A stretch of DNA of 47,711 bases, taken from NCBI GenBank assembly GCA_964575975.1, contig CAZNTU010000015.1, positions 1 through 47,711 on the forward strand. Reading direction: 5' to 3'. The position numbers and the translations under genes are program-made. Under the pieces are notes generated by a model. It saw only the letters and a program-made list of their open reading frames with translations, did not search any database and was not told where the DNA came from. Positions within the stretch are counted from its first letter, which is position 1. Each line of letters opens with the position of its first letter. The stretch comes from G963674505 sp964575975. GTDB taxonomy: Bacteria > Desulfobacterota > Desulfobacteria > Desulfobacterales > SKZT01. This document shows positions 23,697 to 32,781 of this stretch, piece after piece.

Positions 23697-25856
23697 TCAA
23701 TGCCCGTGTTTCACCACAACGATGGTAATGTCGTCATCTCGGCGCTGGTCTTTTCTGAACCCCGAAAGTTCCGAAAACACGGTTTCCAAGATTTCGCCGG
23801 CGGTTTTTCCCGCGCTGTTCCTAATCGCGTCTTTCAGCCGTTCCTTGCCGAACAATTCGCCTTCGGGATTCATGGTTTCCCAGATTCCGTCAGTCCCGAC
23901 CAATAAAACTTGACCGGGCCGGAACGCGCGAACTTCGGACGGCTCGAACGGGAAATCCGGCGCAATCCCGAGCGCCGCGCCCGGCCCGCGCAGTTCGAAA
24001 AATTCGTCTTTTTCAGGATCGTACAAAACGGCAGGATCGTGCCCCGCTCTAATCCACCGGAACGTTTTGCCCTCGCGGTCGATTTCCAGGTAGAAGAGGG
24101 TGACGAACTGGTTCGTTTCCATCGTGTCCCTGACCACCAGCTTGTTGACGTCGGAGATCGTATCGGCCATTTCCCCGGGCTGGGCAAGGCGCGCCCGCAA
24201 AAAGGCCCGGCAGGTGGCCATCAACAGGGCGGCGGAAAGACCGTGGCCGCTGACGTCGCCCACTACGATCGCCATCCTCGGGCTCCCGTCCCTTCGCACA
24301 TCCACGAAATCGTAGAAGTCCCCTCCCGTCTCCTGGCAATAGACGCTTCCGGCCGCGATATCGAACCCCTCCATTTTCGGAACGGAATGGGGGAGCAAGT
24401 TTCGTTGGACCTCCATGGCGAAATCGAGAGTCTGCTTCAGACAGACATGCTCTTCCATGGAGGGGACCATTGCGTCGAACCTCCGACCCAGTTCGCCCAG
24501 CTCGTCCTTTGTGTCCAAGCCGACCCGCGCCGAAAAATCCCCCGCGCCCACCCGTTCCACCGCTTCCGCCACCTTGGAGATGTTCTTCGTGAAAGACCGG
24601 GAGAGGACGTAGGAAAGAAGCACGGTCATGAGCGCGATGGAGGTCAGTACGACGCCGGTAAAGGCGATCTGTTGGTCGATTCGCTCCCTCACGTAGTTTT
24701 CCATGGCGGCCGCGTCGGCCAGGATATCCTTTTCGGGTACCAGCAAAAGCAGAGTGTCGCCGTAACTGTCGAACGAACCGTAGGCCGCGAGGTTCAGGAC
24801 TCCGCCGTAGAGGATTTTCGTCACGCCGGAACGTCCGTTTTCGATGTCCGCCGCTATTTTCCTCAAAGCGCTTTCGTCCGGCGTTTCCAGCCATTCCTCC
24901 CTCTCCGCCGCGTGCCAGTGCATGTGCGTTCCTTTGTTTTCGCCTTCCTTGGCTACAATCCGGATCGGATGCAGGGGCGAAGGATCCGCTTTCACGATCA
25001 GGGACGTCACGTGCTCGGAAAGCATTCTGATATGCTTGTTCTCGTGGAGAAAAACGTTTACTGGTACCGCGATGGCGACCGTTCCGACCGACTTGCCCTC
25101 CGGGTCCCGCAAAGGACGGGAAACGTGAAATACGAGATTTCCGGTTAGAAGGTCCCTTGACGGCTTCGACCAGAAAACGGAATTTCGGGTTCTGTCCAAT
25201 TTGTACCAGGACGGTTCGGCGTTTCCCTGGGCGCGAATGCGCCCGCCCCGCTTCGTTTGGCTGTACGGGTACGTGGTTTCCACACCGTTTTCCAACCGCG
25301 CATGAATCCAAAGGACGAGTTCGGGATACTTTTCCTTCAACGCCCGGTACAGGGGGACCATGGAATCGAGCCTTTGCGACGAATCCCCGGCGATTTCGCC
25401 GTTAGCGAATCCATCGAAGCGGGATACTTGCTGTCTCGAATAGTCGATCGGAATCGGCGTGCATTTTCCCGAAGGCATTAGAATGCAGTATTCCGTGTGC
25501 TCCTCCGATCGGGCGCTGTCCGTCAATGTTCCGGAACCGGGATTTCCCTCCTCGAAATAGGCGACAAAATTCCAGGTTTCGGGGTGAACTTCGCCGAAAA
25601 GACTGCTATGCATTTCCGAAGAGATCGTCAACAGAATCGTTTCGACGAGTTCCCTTTCCCTTTTCAAAACCCTGGCGTGATCCTCCACCAGACGTTTCAA
25701 GGAAACTTCCGCCTGGTCGATCAACTCGGCTCCCGCTCCCGAAGCCAGTTCGTCCCCCATTTCCTTCAACGTTCGCTGTCCGTTCAACCGCATCGCGATC
25801 ATGGGAAGCAGCGAAACGAACAACAAAACGATCATCAGTTTATATCTTATTCTCAT
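23697..25856 (-). CDS. membrane sensor PP2C phosphatase (Cache-like sensor, HAMP, SpoIIE/RsbU domain)
   Basis: A 719-residue sensor. A first transmembrane helix (~8-22, KLMIVLLFVSLLPMIAM) is followed by a large extracytoplasmic region (~25-400) with the helix-then-beta look of Cache domains. A second helix (FTGVVLTSIALMTVLLSYVLS) leads to HAMP (ISKVAEAVERVGAGDFSARV) and a short coiled linker. The C-terminal PP2C SpoIIE domain (~490-719) has ETGGDFYDFV, VVGDVSGHGLSAALLMA and LVGTDGIWE, the metal-binding aspartates. Such proteins dephosphorylate an anti-sigma-factor antagonist or similar partner in response to an external ligand; no partner gene is adjacent. The start lacks a clear Shine-Dalgarno. 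It faces the R-M cassette convergently. Confidence 0.92.
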   Translation of the reverse strand: MRIRYKLMIVLLFVSLLPMIAMRLNGQRTLKEMGDELASGAGAELIDQAEVSLKRLVEDHARVLKRERELVETILLTISSEMHSSLFGEVHPETWNFVAYFEEGNPGSGTLTDSARSEEHTEYCILMPSGKCTPIPIDYSRQQVSRFDGFANGEIAGDSSQRLDSMVPLYRALKEKYPELVLWIHARLENGVETTYPYSQTKRGGRIRAQGNAEPSWYKLDRTRNSVFWSKPSRDLLTGNLVFHVSRPLRDPEGKSVGTVAIAVPVNVFLHENKHIRMLSEHVTSLIVKADPSPLHPIRIVAKEGENKGTHMHWHAAEREEWLETPDESALRKIAADIENGRSGVTKILYGGVLNLAAYGSFDSYGDTLLLLVPEKDILADAAAMENYVRERIDQQIAFTGVVLTSIALMTVLLSYVLSRSFTKNISKVAEAVERVGAGDFSARVGLDTKDELGELGRRFDAMVPSMEEHVCLKQTLDFAMEVQRNLLPHSVPKMEGFDIAAGSVYCQETGGDFYDFVDVRRDGSPRMAIVVGDVSGHGLSAALLMATCRAFLRARLAQPGEMADTISDVNKLVVRDTMETNQFVTLFYLEIDREGKTFRWIRAGHDPAVLYDPEKDEFFELRGPGAALGIAPDFPFEPSEVRAFRPGQVLLVGTDGIWETMNPEGELFGKERLKDAIRNSAGKTAGEILETVFSELSGFRKDQRRDDDITIVVVKHGH

Positions 25857-25880
25857 GGGCAGTACTTTTCGGACCCGATA

Positions 25881-26085
25881 TTATTTCGCTACCACTCTCC
25901 CCCCGAACCGAAGCCTGTCTCTTCCTTTCGGTACAGATAAGATTCCGACTGTCTTTCCGTCGATTTCCGTTTCGGAACAACTCGGTTCGACAGGTGAAAC
26001 AATATTGTTTCTCGCGATGTTCATGACCCTGGTTTCGTAATCGAATTCTTTTTCAATGATGGTCTGGTTATCTCCGAAGTCAAGC
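25881..26085 (-). pseudogene. relic of an AlbA_2 (Schlafen-type) DNA-binding domain gene
   Basis: Between topoisomerase III and the PP2C gene the minus strand reads FDYETRVMNIARNNIVSPV followed by ETEIDGKTVGILSVPKGRDR, then a stop at 25881-25883. This is the C-terminal part of the AlbA_2 fold found in Schlafen-like and RecG-like regulators, where a helix ending NIxRxxI is followed by a strand with V-x-G-K-x-V and VPxG. The N-terminal half with its E-x-K motif is missing, as is any following helicase or HTH part. It starts within 20 bp of the topoisomerase stop, without its own ribosome-binding site, so it is best called a remnant. Confidence 0.55.
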
Positions 26086-26101
26086 TCGAAACAGGCGCTC
26101 T

Positions 26102-28408
26102 TCAAGCGGTTCGGGAATCGAACAAAACGGCGTGCTCGCTGGTTTTGTCCTCGTTGATTTTCAGCCGCGCGGAAAACTCGTTTCCCGTTTTCGACTTGAA
26201 GCCGTCGATGGGGTCGGAGAGTCCTCTTTCGAGAATTTGCCTGACGACGGCTTTCGAAATGGTCCGGCCGGACAGGGTTTTCCAGATCACAAAGCGGCAC
26301 GCGCCGTCTTTTGGGCGCCAGTTGGAACATCCGAAACCTCTCTTGCCCTCGATGACGTCTCCTCCGCATCGGGGGCATTTTCCGAACGTCTCGGGCTTGT
26401 CCGACGCTTTGGTTTCTGTTTCGGCTTTGTTTTCGGCTTTTCTTGGCGATTCGGCCGTCGCTGCCCGCGCTTTGCCTTTCGAGCCTTTCGAGGCTTTGGA
26501 CCGAAGGGGTTCTCGAACGATAGGCTTCGGAGCGTCGATCTTGCCGGACTTGAATTCCTCCACGATTTCCCTGACGAACGTCCGTATGCTCTCCAAAAAA
26601 GTCTCCCCGGAATCCTCCCCTTGCGCGATCCGGTTCAGTTGCATCTCCCAGCGGGCGGTTTCCTCGGCCGACGCCAGGATTCTGGCCTTTTGAAACCTGC
26701 GCAGAGTGTCTATCAGCAGGCATCCCTTGTCCAACGCCACGATGTGGCGCTTATCCCTGCGGACGTACTTGCGGGCCAAAAGGGTTTCGATAATCTGCGC
26801 GCGTGTGGACTGGGTGCCCAGGCCGACGTCCCCCGTATAGATTTTTTTCAGCTCGCTTTCGTCCACGTACCGCCCGGGGTTGGTCATGTCCTTCAGCAGG
26901 AGCGCGTCCGTGTACTCGGGCGGGGGAACGGTTTCCTTGCGGTCGATCCGGGTTTCCGCCACTGTGGCGGGGTCGTCCTTGTCCAGCGGCGGAAGATTCT
27001 CCGGCTCGGCGTCCTCGTCGGAGTCGCCTTTCTTTTCGCGTTCCCCCCTTTTTTCGTTCTCCGCCGCGTAGACGACCTGCCATCCCGGCTTCAAAATCCT
27101 CTTGCCCCTCGTGTTGAACGTCTCCTTCTCCACCTCGGCGACGATCGTGGTTTGCTCGTATTCGCAGTCGGCGTGAAAAGCGGCGGCGAACCTTTTCAAG
27201 ACCAAGTCGTAGATTTTTCTCTCGTCGTCGTTCGCCCTTGCCGGAAGCGGCGCAAGGGGGATGATGGCATGGTGGTCCGTCAGACGCGAGTCGTCGAACA
27301 CCCGCTTGTACTTGACGTCGATTCTTTCGTCCACGATCTGTTCGAACAACGGCGGATAGGATTTCGAAAGTGTCGCCACGATCTTTTCGACGAGTTCCAC
27401 GTTCTTGGCGCCCAGCACGCGGGCTTCCGTTCTGGGATAGGACAGGCACTTCTTTTCCTCGTACAGGGCCTGGGCGACGCTCAGCGTCTTTTTGGCGAAA
27501 AAGCCGTAGCGAATGTTGGCGTCTCTCTGAAGATCGGTCAGGGAGTAGAGGAGCGGGGGCGGTTGCTTTTTCTTCTCTTTCCGGGCGGACACGACCCGGC
27601 CTTCCTGTTTCCCGATCTTGTTCGCGACCGCGCGGGCCTCCTCTTCCTTGGAGAATCTTGTCCGGCTCTTGTCGAACCACGATCCCCACCATTCGCCTTT
27701 CGGATTTTCGAATCGTGCCTTGAGGAGCCAGTAGGGTTCGGGCTTGAAATTCTCGCGTTCCCGCCGCCGGTCGGTCAAAAGCGCGAGGACCGCGGTCTGT
27801 ACTCTTCCAATGCTGAACAGGTCGTTCATTTTGATGGTGGCCGAACGGGAACCGTTCATGCCCACGAGCCAGTCCGCGATCTGCCGGGCCTGTCCCGCCC
27901 GCCACAGTCTGTCGTATTCGCCCGCCGGCTTCAGCGATTCCATGCCCTCCACGACCACGACGGGAGTGAGCGCCTGGCTGGTCCAGAACCTCAGGACGTT
28001 CTCTCTTTGCCCCAGATTTTCCGCTGGCACGCCCGCCGACAAAAGAATCGTCCGGGCGATCACCTCCCCCTCGCGCCCGGCGTCCGTGGCGATCACGATT
28101 CTGTCCACCCGGCCTCCGGAAAGAACGTTTTTGATGATCTTCAACTGCTTTTGCGTCTTTTTGACGGGCTTGTAGCGAAACTTGTCGGGAAGAACGGGAA
28201 GACTTTCCAGGCTCCATTTTTTCCATTTGGGGTCGTATTCGCCGGGCTCCAGCAACTCGACCAAGTGGCCGATCGCCCAAGTGACGATGTAATCGTCGTT
28301 TTCCAACCACCCTTCCTTTTTCGAACGCACTCCGAGGGCCTTGGCGAAGTCCCTCGCCACCGAGGGTTTTTCCGTCAAAATCAGCGTTTTTTTCCTGGCA
28401 AGACTCAT
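26102..28408 (-). CDS. topB: DNA topoisomerase III (type IA)
   Basis: A 768-residue type IA topoisomerase that relaxes and decatenates DNA by single-strand passage. The Toprim domain occupies ~5-150 (LILTEKPSVARDFAKALG, and IVIATDAGREGEVIAR with the acidic DxD-like metal site). The central domain has YDRLWRAGQARQIADWLVGMN and CLSYPRTEARVLG, where Tyr is the active-site residue that joins DNA. FSIGRVQTAVL and VGLGTQSTRAQIIETL are TopB signatures. A charged linker (~455-480) and a C-terminal zinc-binding/TopoIA_C-like part (KCPRCGGDVIEGKRGFGCSN with a distal Cys, ~685-715) follow. It diverges from the lectin gene. A solitary TopB beyond the housekeeping TopA is often plasmid- or island-borne, but here it could equally be chromosomal. 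Confidence 0.94.
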   Translation of the reverse strand: MSLARKKTLILTEKPSVARDFAKALGVRSKKEGWLENDDYIVTWAIGHLVELLEPGEYDPKWKKWSLESLPVLPDKFRYKPVKKTQKQLKIIKNVLSGGRVDRIVIATDAGREGEVIARTILLSAGVPAENLGQRENVLRFWTSQALTPVVVVEGMESLKPAGEYDRLWRAGQARQIADWLVGMNGSRSATIKMNDLFSIGRVQTAVLALLTDRRRERENFKPEPYWLLKARFENPKGEWWGSWFDKSRTRFSKEEEARAVANKIGKQEGRVVSARKEKKKQPPPLLYSLTDLQRDANIRYGFFAKKTLSVAQALYEEKKCLSYPRTEARVLGAKNVELVEKIVATLSKSYPPLFEQIVDERIDVKYKRVFDDSRLTDHHAIIPLAPLPARANDDERKIYDLVLKRFAAAFHADCEYEQTTIVAEVEKETFNTRGKRILKPGWQVVYAAENEKRGEREKKGDSDEDAEPENLPPLDKDDPATVAETRIDRKETVPPPEYTDALLLKDMTNPGRYVDESELKKIYTGDVGLGTQSTRAQIIETLLARKYVRRDKRHIVALDKGCLLIDTLRRFQKARILASAEETARWEMQLNRIAQGEDSGETFLESIRTFVREIVEEFKSGKIDAPKPIVREPLRSKASKGSKGKARAATAESPRKAENKAETETKASDKPETFGKCPRCGGDVIEGKRGFGCSNWRPKDGACRFVIWKTLSGRTISKAVVRQILERGLSDPIDGFKSKTGNEFSARLKINEDKTSEHAVLFDSRTA

Positions 28409-28482
28409 GTTTTTTTCTTACCACCGGCCGCAAACGGTGTCAAACGCCTGCATCGCGGACTTCCATCCATCGCATTTTGAAA

Positions 28483-28512
28483 TTGACTTTTGGCCGCCGG
28501 GGCTGGTAGAGT
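28483..28512 (+). promoter_or_regulatory. predicted promoter of the lectin-domain gene
   Basis: TTGACT (28483-28488) and TAGAGT (28507-28512) are 18 nt apart and lie about 43 nt upstream of the start codon at 28555, with AAGGAG before that start. This is a reasonable sigma-70-like pair. Confidence 0.45.
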
Positions 28513-28554
28513 CCGGGCGTCGGCTGAACATCTTGATTGAACAAGGAGAAACGG

Positions 28555-29790
28555 ATGAAAAAGATTATCGTTCCGGTCGTACTTGCGGCGCTGTTTGTCG
28601 CGATTCCATGCCTGGCCGAAAACCCCAAAGTCGAAAACGACTCCAACGGTCATTTCTACCAGAAATTCACGAAAAGGAAATCTTGGACCGACGCCCGCTC
28701 ATCCTGCGAAAAATTGGGCGGCTACCTGGTCACTATTACCTCGGAAGAGGAACGCCTCTTTTTGATGAAAAACATTTTCGAAGGATCGGGAAAAAGCTTC
28801 TGGGCCGGCGCCACGGATTCGGAAACCGAGGGCGAATGGAAATGGATAACGGGCGAGCCGATGGTTTTCACCGATTGGGCCAAAGGCGAGCCCAACGACG
28901 AAAAGGACGAGGACTACCTGGAGCTTCCGCCCTATTTCGATTACCGATGGAACGACGTTCCCAACGCAGCGAAGCTGAACTGCTACGTCTGCGAATGGGA
29001 CGGGACAACCGAAACGAAACTTGACGCCGACTCGGAAAAAAATCCGGATTCGAAACCCGAGACATCCGAAGCGGTCGATACCAACACTGCGGAGAACGGA
29101 AAGGACAAGTTCGCCCCCCTTGCCTCCAAGACCGATAATGCTTCGAACGAATCGCGCACCTATTTTGTTCCGTTGTTCGAATATTCCGAGCATTTCCTCA
29201 CGGGCGTCGGGCTTTCAAACAGCAGCGTGACGGAGAAGGCAAACATTCTGCTCACGGTCTTCGACTCGAAAGGCGGCGAAATCATGACCGAGTCAGCCGA
29301 TATCGTCCCCGACGGACAGCAAACGCTCGTGTTGTACCCGGACGGAAGGGCCCAAGGCTGGATTTCCATCGATTCCGACCAGCCCTTGACCGGAGTGTGC
29401 TTCATGATTGCCGCAGGCGCGGGAAAGGACAACTTCATGGCGGACATACCGATAGTTGGACAAAAGCACCGGAACCTGCACGTTCCCCATATCACTTACG
29501 ACGACTCCTGGGACACCACCTTTTTCGTCGCCAATCCCAACGGAAAAGCGCAAACGGTCTTTATCGACGTCGTCGGTTCCGACGGGACCCCCATAGTCTC
29601 CCAAAAGGACGAAATCGCCCCCAACGGGTGCGCTCGGTACAGTCTGTCGTCTCTGCTTCGAGACAGGGAACTGGCGGGGGGCAAGGCGAAAATATTCGGC
29701 GCCGACGGGGTTACGGCCTTCGCGCTGTACGCCAACATCAAGACCGGCCAGCGTTCTTTCGCCGGAATCAGCCCGATGGAACCGTTCTGA
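28555..29790 (+). CDS. exported C-type lectin domain protein
   Basis: A 411-residue protein with signal peptide (KKIIVPVVLAALFVAIPCLA, cleavage before ENPK). Residues ~32-150 are a C-type lectin-like domain: FYQKFTKRKSWTDARSSCEKLGGYLVTITSEEE, FWAGATDSETEGEWKWITGE, and the calcium/sugar-site motifs EPND (in AKGEPNDEKDED) and WND (RWNDVPN), ending CYVCEWD. EPN in this fold usually favours mannose-type sugars. After a low-complexity linker, residues ~200-411 form two similar beta-rich units (YFVPLFEYSEHFLTGVGLSN and TTFFVANPNGKAQTVFIDVV). ATG 28555 has AAGGAG 7 nt upstream. It probably binds glycans outside the cell membrane; it stands alone. Confidence 0.88.
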   Translation: MKKIIVPVVLAALFVAIPCLAENPKVENDSNGHFYQKFTKRKSWTDARSSCEKLGGYLVTITSEEERLFLMKNIFEGSGKSFWAGATDSETEGEWKWITGEPMVFTDWAKGEPNDEKDEDYLELPPYFDYRWNDVPNAAKLNCYVCEWDGTTETKLDADSEKNPDSKPETSEAVDTNTAENGKDKFAPLASKTDNASNESRTYFVPLFEYSEHFLTGVGLSNSSVTEKANILLTVFDSKGGEIMTESADIVPDGQQTLVLYPDGRAQGWISIDSDQPLTGVCFMIAAGAGKDNFMADIPIVGQKHRNLHVPHITYDDSWDTTFFVANPNGKAQTVFIDVVGSDGTPIVSQKDEIAPNGCARYSLSSLLRDRELAGGKAKIFGADGVTAFALYANIKTGQRSFAGISPMEPF

Positions 29791-29814
29791 TGTAAACGCC
29801 TATCGCGAACCGCT

Positions 29815-30396
29815 TCATTCGACTTTCGCCTTCGCCTTTCTCGCTGTTCTTGCGTTTTTCGTCCTTTTCGTCGGGGTCGCGTGCTTTTGCCGGGGGGCGG
29901 CTTCGGACAGGTTCATGCTTAGGTAGATGTGCTCGATGGGGTGGGAGAAGCCCATTTTCTTGAAAAATCGAAGGGCCTGCCTGTTTCCCGCCTGGCTGTC
30001 CACGATAAGCATCCGGACGCCTTCCTCGATCATTATCTGCCGGAACTTGTTGAAAAGTTTCTCCGCCACTCCGGCGCGCTGATAGCCTGGGGCCACCCCC
30101 AGCCATATCAGATACCCGTATTTCCAGGCGGAACGGTTCTTCGTGATCGTGGTGCCCAACGCGAACCCGACAAGTTCGTCGTCGTATTCCGCCACGAGGC
30201 AAAATTCCGAGTCTCCCAGGAACAGCTCCACCACCTCGAATTCGTCCCATGTGCGGTAGAGATTCTGAAGGCTTTGCGCTTCGAAAAGGTCCTCTCCAAG
30301 ATGAAAAACCTTTGCGATGTCGTCGATTTCCATTTCCCTGATTTTAAAGCGTCCGGCTTTCGAATGGTTTGAATCGCCGGTTTCCTTGTTCGTCAT
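29815..30396 (-). CDS. GNAT family N-acetyltransferase with basic tail
   Basis: About 193 residues. Residues ~18-165 form a GNAT fold: FKIREMEIDDIAKVFHLGEDLF, then LVAEYDDELVGFALGTTI (beta 3-4), and LGVAPGYQRAGVAEKLFNKF, which is motif A with the Q-R-A-G-V-A acetyl-CoA pyrophosphate loop, then ALRFFKKMGFSH. The last ~28 residues are rich in lysine, arginine and alanine (PTKRTKNARTARKAKAKVE), an unusual tail that could bind nucleic acid or an acidic partner. ATG 30396 follows GAGG at some distance; ATG 30402 is also possible. It converges on the lectin gene with a 24-bp gap. The acceptor substrate is unknown. Confidence 0.88.
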   Translation of the reverse strand: MTNKETGDSNHSKAGRFKIREMEIDDIAKVFHLGEDLFEAQSLQNLYRTWDEFEVVELFLGDSEFCLVAEYDDELVGFALGTTITKNRSAWKYGYLIWLGVAPGYQRAGVAEKLFNKFRQIMIEEGVRMLIVDSQAGNRQALRFFKKMGFSHPIEHIYLSMNLSEAAPRQKHATPTKRTKNARTARKAKAKVE

Positions 30397-30472
30397 ATGC
30401 AAAAAAACCTCGAAGTTCGTTTGTTCGCTCGTCCGATTCCTCGGATCGACAAAATATGTTCGACAATGAATC

Positions 30473-30501
30473 TTGTCAGTCCTATAAATATATTTTTAAT
30501 A
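30473..30501 (+). promoter_or_regulatory. predicted promoter of the propeller-hydrolase-peptidase operon
   Basis: TTGTCA (30473-30478) and TTAATA (30496-30501) are separated by 17 nt in an AT-rich stretch 36 nt upstream of the first start codon at 30537. GAAAGGA lies just before that start. Confidence 0.45.
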
Positions 30502-30536
30502 TTCTTTCCTGCAAACAAAAAAAAGAAAGGACTTGC

Positions 30537-31547
30537 ATGAGATCGTATCAAGTCGTCGCCTTGCTATTCGGGACCGTGTTTTTGTCGCCATGCATGTCGA
30601 TCAGCCAATCGTTGGCGCCCGCGCCTTTCGACAAACCCGTCCTGGTCGGCGAACTTGGCGATTCGCGCCTCAAGGAGGCAAGCGGCATTGCGCCCTCGCG
30701 CATGCGCGACGACATTCTCTGGGTTGTCAACGACGGGGGAAACGGCCCCCTGGTGTTCGCGACGGACCTGACGGGAAAGGCTGTCTCCGCCGTTCTCCTT
30801 AAAGGGGCCAAAAACAAGGATTGGGAAGACATGGCCTCGTTCGTTTTGGCCCGCCGGCCGTTTCTTTTGATCGCCGACGTGGGCGACAACAATGCGAAAA
30901 GATCGACCTGCGACTTGTACATTGTCGAGGAACCGGACATCCGGAGACTAAGAGGTTCCGGCCCGGCCGAACGGATCGACTGGAACCGGATCAGGTTCGT
31001 TTACGAGGACGGTCCTCGCGACTGCGAATCGGTGGCGGTCGATACTGAAAACATGCGCGTGTTCCTGCTGACCAAGCGAGAGCGAATACCCTCACTTTAT
31101 TCGCTTCCTCTGTACCTGTCCGGCTCCGACCGTACGATGACCGCCAAACGAGTCGGACAAGTCCCGCACATTCCGCTCCCAACCGCCCGTGAATTGCTGG
31201 GTCCTCCTATCTACGGAGCCTATTCGTCCCAACCCACTTCGATGGATTTCGATTCGAGCGGCCGTTTCGCCGTGGTCCTGACGTACAAGCGAGCCTACTG
31301 GTTTCCGAGAACGGACGCGGAGACGTGGGAAGAAGCACTGTCCAAACCGCCCCTGCGAATTAACATCCCCTTATTGCCCCAATCGGAGGCGATCTGCTTT
31401 TCACGCGACGACTCGGACCTCTTCCTGACCTCGGAAAAAAGGCCGGCGCCGCTTTATCGCATTCCCTTGAACAACGAGGCCTTTTCCAAGGCGAACACTT
31501 CAGAAAGGAGCGAGCAGTCGAATGGAATACAAAAGAGCGACTTTTAA
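30537..31547 (+). CDS. exported beta-propeller-like protein of unknown function
   Basis: A 336-residue protein with an N-terminal signal peptide (YQVVALLFGTVFLSPCMSIS). The mature part has repeated strand-rich units with motifs such as ILWVVNDGGNGPLVFATDL, WEDMASFVLARRPFLLIADV, DCESVAVDTENMRVFLLTK and SEAICFSRDDSDLFLTSEK. The pattern fits an NHL/SdiA-regulated-type beta-propeller in which each blade reports a state and a comparison. ATG 30537 has AAAGGA upstream and begins the signal peptide. Its last 26 bp overlap the hydrolase-OsmC gene, so all three downstream genes are translationally linked. No catalytic motif is recognised. Confidence 0.75.
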   Translation: MRSYQVVALLFGTVFLSPCMSISQSLAPAPFDKPVLVGELGDSRLKEASGIAPSRMRDDILWVVNDGGNGPLVFATDLTGKAVSAVLLKGAKNKDWEDMASFVLARRPFLLIADVGDNNAKRSTCDLYIVEEPDIRRLRGSGPAERIDWNRIRFVYEDGPRDCESVAVDTENMRVFLLTKRERIPSLYSLPLYLSGSDRTMTAKRVGQVPHIPLPTARELLGPPIYGAYSSQPTSMDFDSSGRFAVVLTYKRAYWFPRTDAETWEEALSKPPLRINIPLLPQSEAICFSRDDSDLFLTSEKRPAPLYRIPLNNEAFSKANTSERSEQSNGIQKSDF

Positions 31548-32781
31548 AAACAACAATGGCGTACTGATCTCGGGGCGCATGGATCTTCCGGCGGACCGCG
31601 AGCCCCAGGCCTACGCCCTTTTCGCCCATTGCTTCACATGCAATAAAAACCTGAAGGCGGTCGGCCATATCTGCCGCGCATTGACCGACCGAGGGTTCGC
31701 CGTCATGAGGTTCGATTTCACCGGGTTGGGAGAAAGCCGAGGGGACTTCTCCGAAACCAATTTCTCCTCCAATGTTCAGGACCTCGTGGCCGCAGCCGAC
31801 TTCATGAAGGAAAACTTCCAATCCCCGGAAATACTGATCGGCCACTCCCTGGGAGGAGCAGCCGTCTTGCGCGCGGCCTCGGAAATCGAATCCACGCGCG
31901 CGGTGGCGGTCATCGGAGCACCTGCGGACCCCTCCCACATCGAACACGCCCTGAAAGACTCCAAGGAAAAAATCGAAAAGGAGGGGCAAGCCCGAATTGC
32001 CATCGAGGGAAGAGAGTTCGTCATCAAAAAGCAGTTCCTGGACGACTTGTCCAAAAACCGGATGGACCACGCCATTCGCAAGATGAAAAAACCGTTGCTG
32101 ATCCTCCACTCCCCCGTCGATAAAATCGTGGACGTGGAAAACGCGGCCCGTATTTTCAAGACGGCGTTCCATCCCAAAAGCTTCGTGTCCTTGGACGACG
32201 CGGACCATTTGCTTTCAAGGGAGGAGGATTCCATGTACGCCGGTTCCGTGATCGCGGCCTGGGCGGGAAAGTACGTTTCCTACGGGGAGAAAAGGCGCAA
32301 GCGGCAAATTCCGGACGACAGCCGGATCACAACGAGGATCGGAGAGACGCCCTATCTTGTCGATATTCTGGCCAACGGGCGCCATTTCGTTGCCGACGAG
32401 CCCGAATCGGTCGGGGGCGGCGACCGGGGTCCCACCCCGTACGGTCTTCTGGCCGCCGCCTTGGGCGCATGCACCTGCATGACCCTGCGCATGTACTCCG
32501 ACCGCAAAAAATGGCCCCTGGATTCCGTGACCGTGAGACTCAAGCACCGGAAGGTCCACGCCGAAGACTGCAAGACCTGCGAAACAAAAGACGGCAAGCT
32601 CGATCATATCGAGCTGGAAATAGAGCCGAAAGGCGATCTCGACCAAAAGCAGAGGGAAAAGTTGCTTGAAATCGCGAACAAATGCCCCGTCCATCGGACG
32701 CTCCATTCCGAGGTGATGACGACGACCTATCTGAAGGCGAAGGAGCGAGAGACTCCCAGACAAGTCGATGCCAATGGATGA
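31522..32781 (+). CDS. alpha/beta hydrolase-OsmC fusion protein
   Basis: A 419-residue two-domain protein. Residues ~1-255 are an alpha/beta hydrolase with FAHCFTCNKN (oxyanion region), FTGLGES, the nucleophile elbow GHSLGG (Ser near 112), a late Asp in HSPVDKIVD and His in DDADHL. Residues ~275-410 are an OsmC/Ohr-type domain with GGGDRGPTPYGLLAAALGAC (first redox Cys) and CPVHRTL (second Cys). Such fusions occur in several bacteria; OsmC domains reduce organic peroxides with thiols, so joint hydrolysis and detoxification of esters or acyl hydroperoxides is likely. AGGAG precedes ATG 31522. It overlaps the gene before by 26 bp and the gene after by 4 bp. Confidence 0.92.
   Translation: MEYKRATFKNNNGVLISGRMDLPADREPQAYALFAHCFTCNKNLKAVGHICRALTDRGFAVMRFDFTGLGESRGDFSETNFSSNVQDLVAAADFMKENFQSPEILIGHSLGGAAVLRAASEIESTRAVAVIGAPADPSHIEHALKDSKEKIEKEGQARIAIEGREFVIKKQFLDDLSKNRMDHAIRKMKKPLLILHSPVDKIVDVENAARIFKTAFHPKSFVSLDDADHLLSREEDSMYAGSVIAAWAGKYVSYGEKRRKRQIPDDSRITTRIGETPYLVDILANGRHFVADEPESVGGGDRGPTPYGLLAAALGACTCMTLRMYSDRKKWPLDSVTVRLKHRKVHAEDCKTCETKDGKLDHIELEIEPKGDLDQKQREKLLEIANKCPVHRTLHSEVMTTTYLKAKERETPRQVDANG

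Noticed and set aside
26132..28480. Open frame of ~780 codons opposite topoisomerase III
   Set aside because: The topB reading frame carries all type IA motifs; the antisense translation is composition-biased and featureless.
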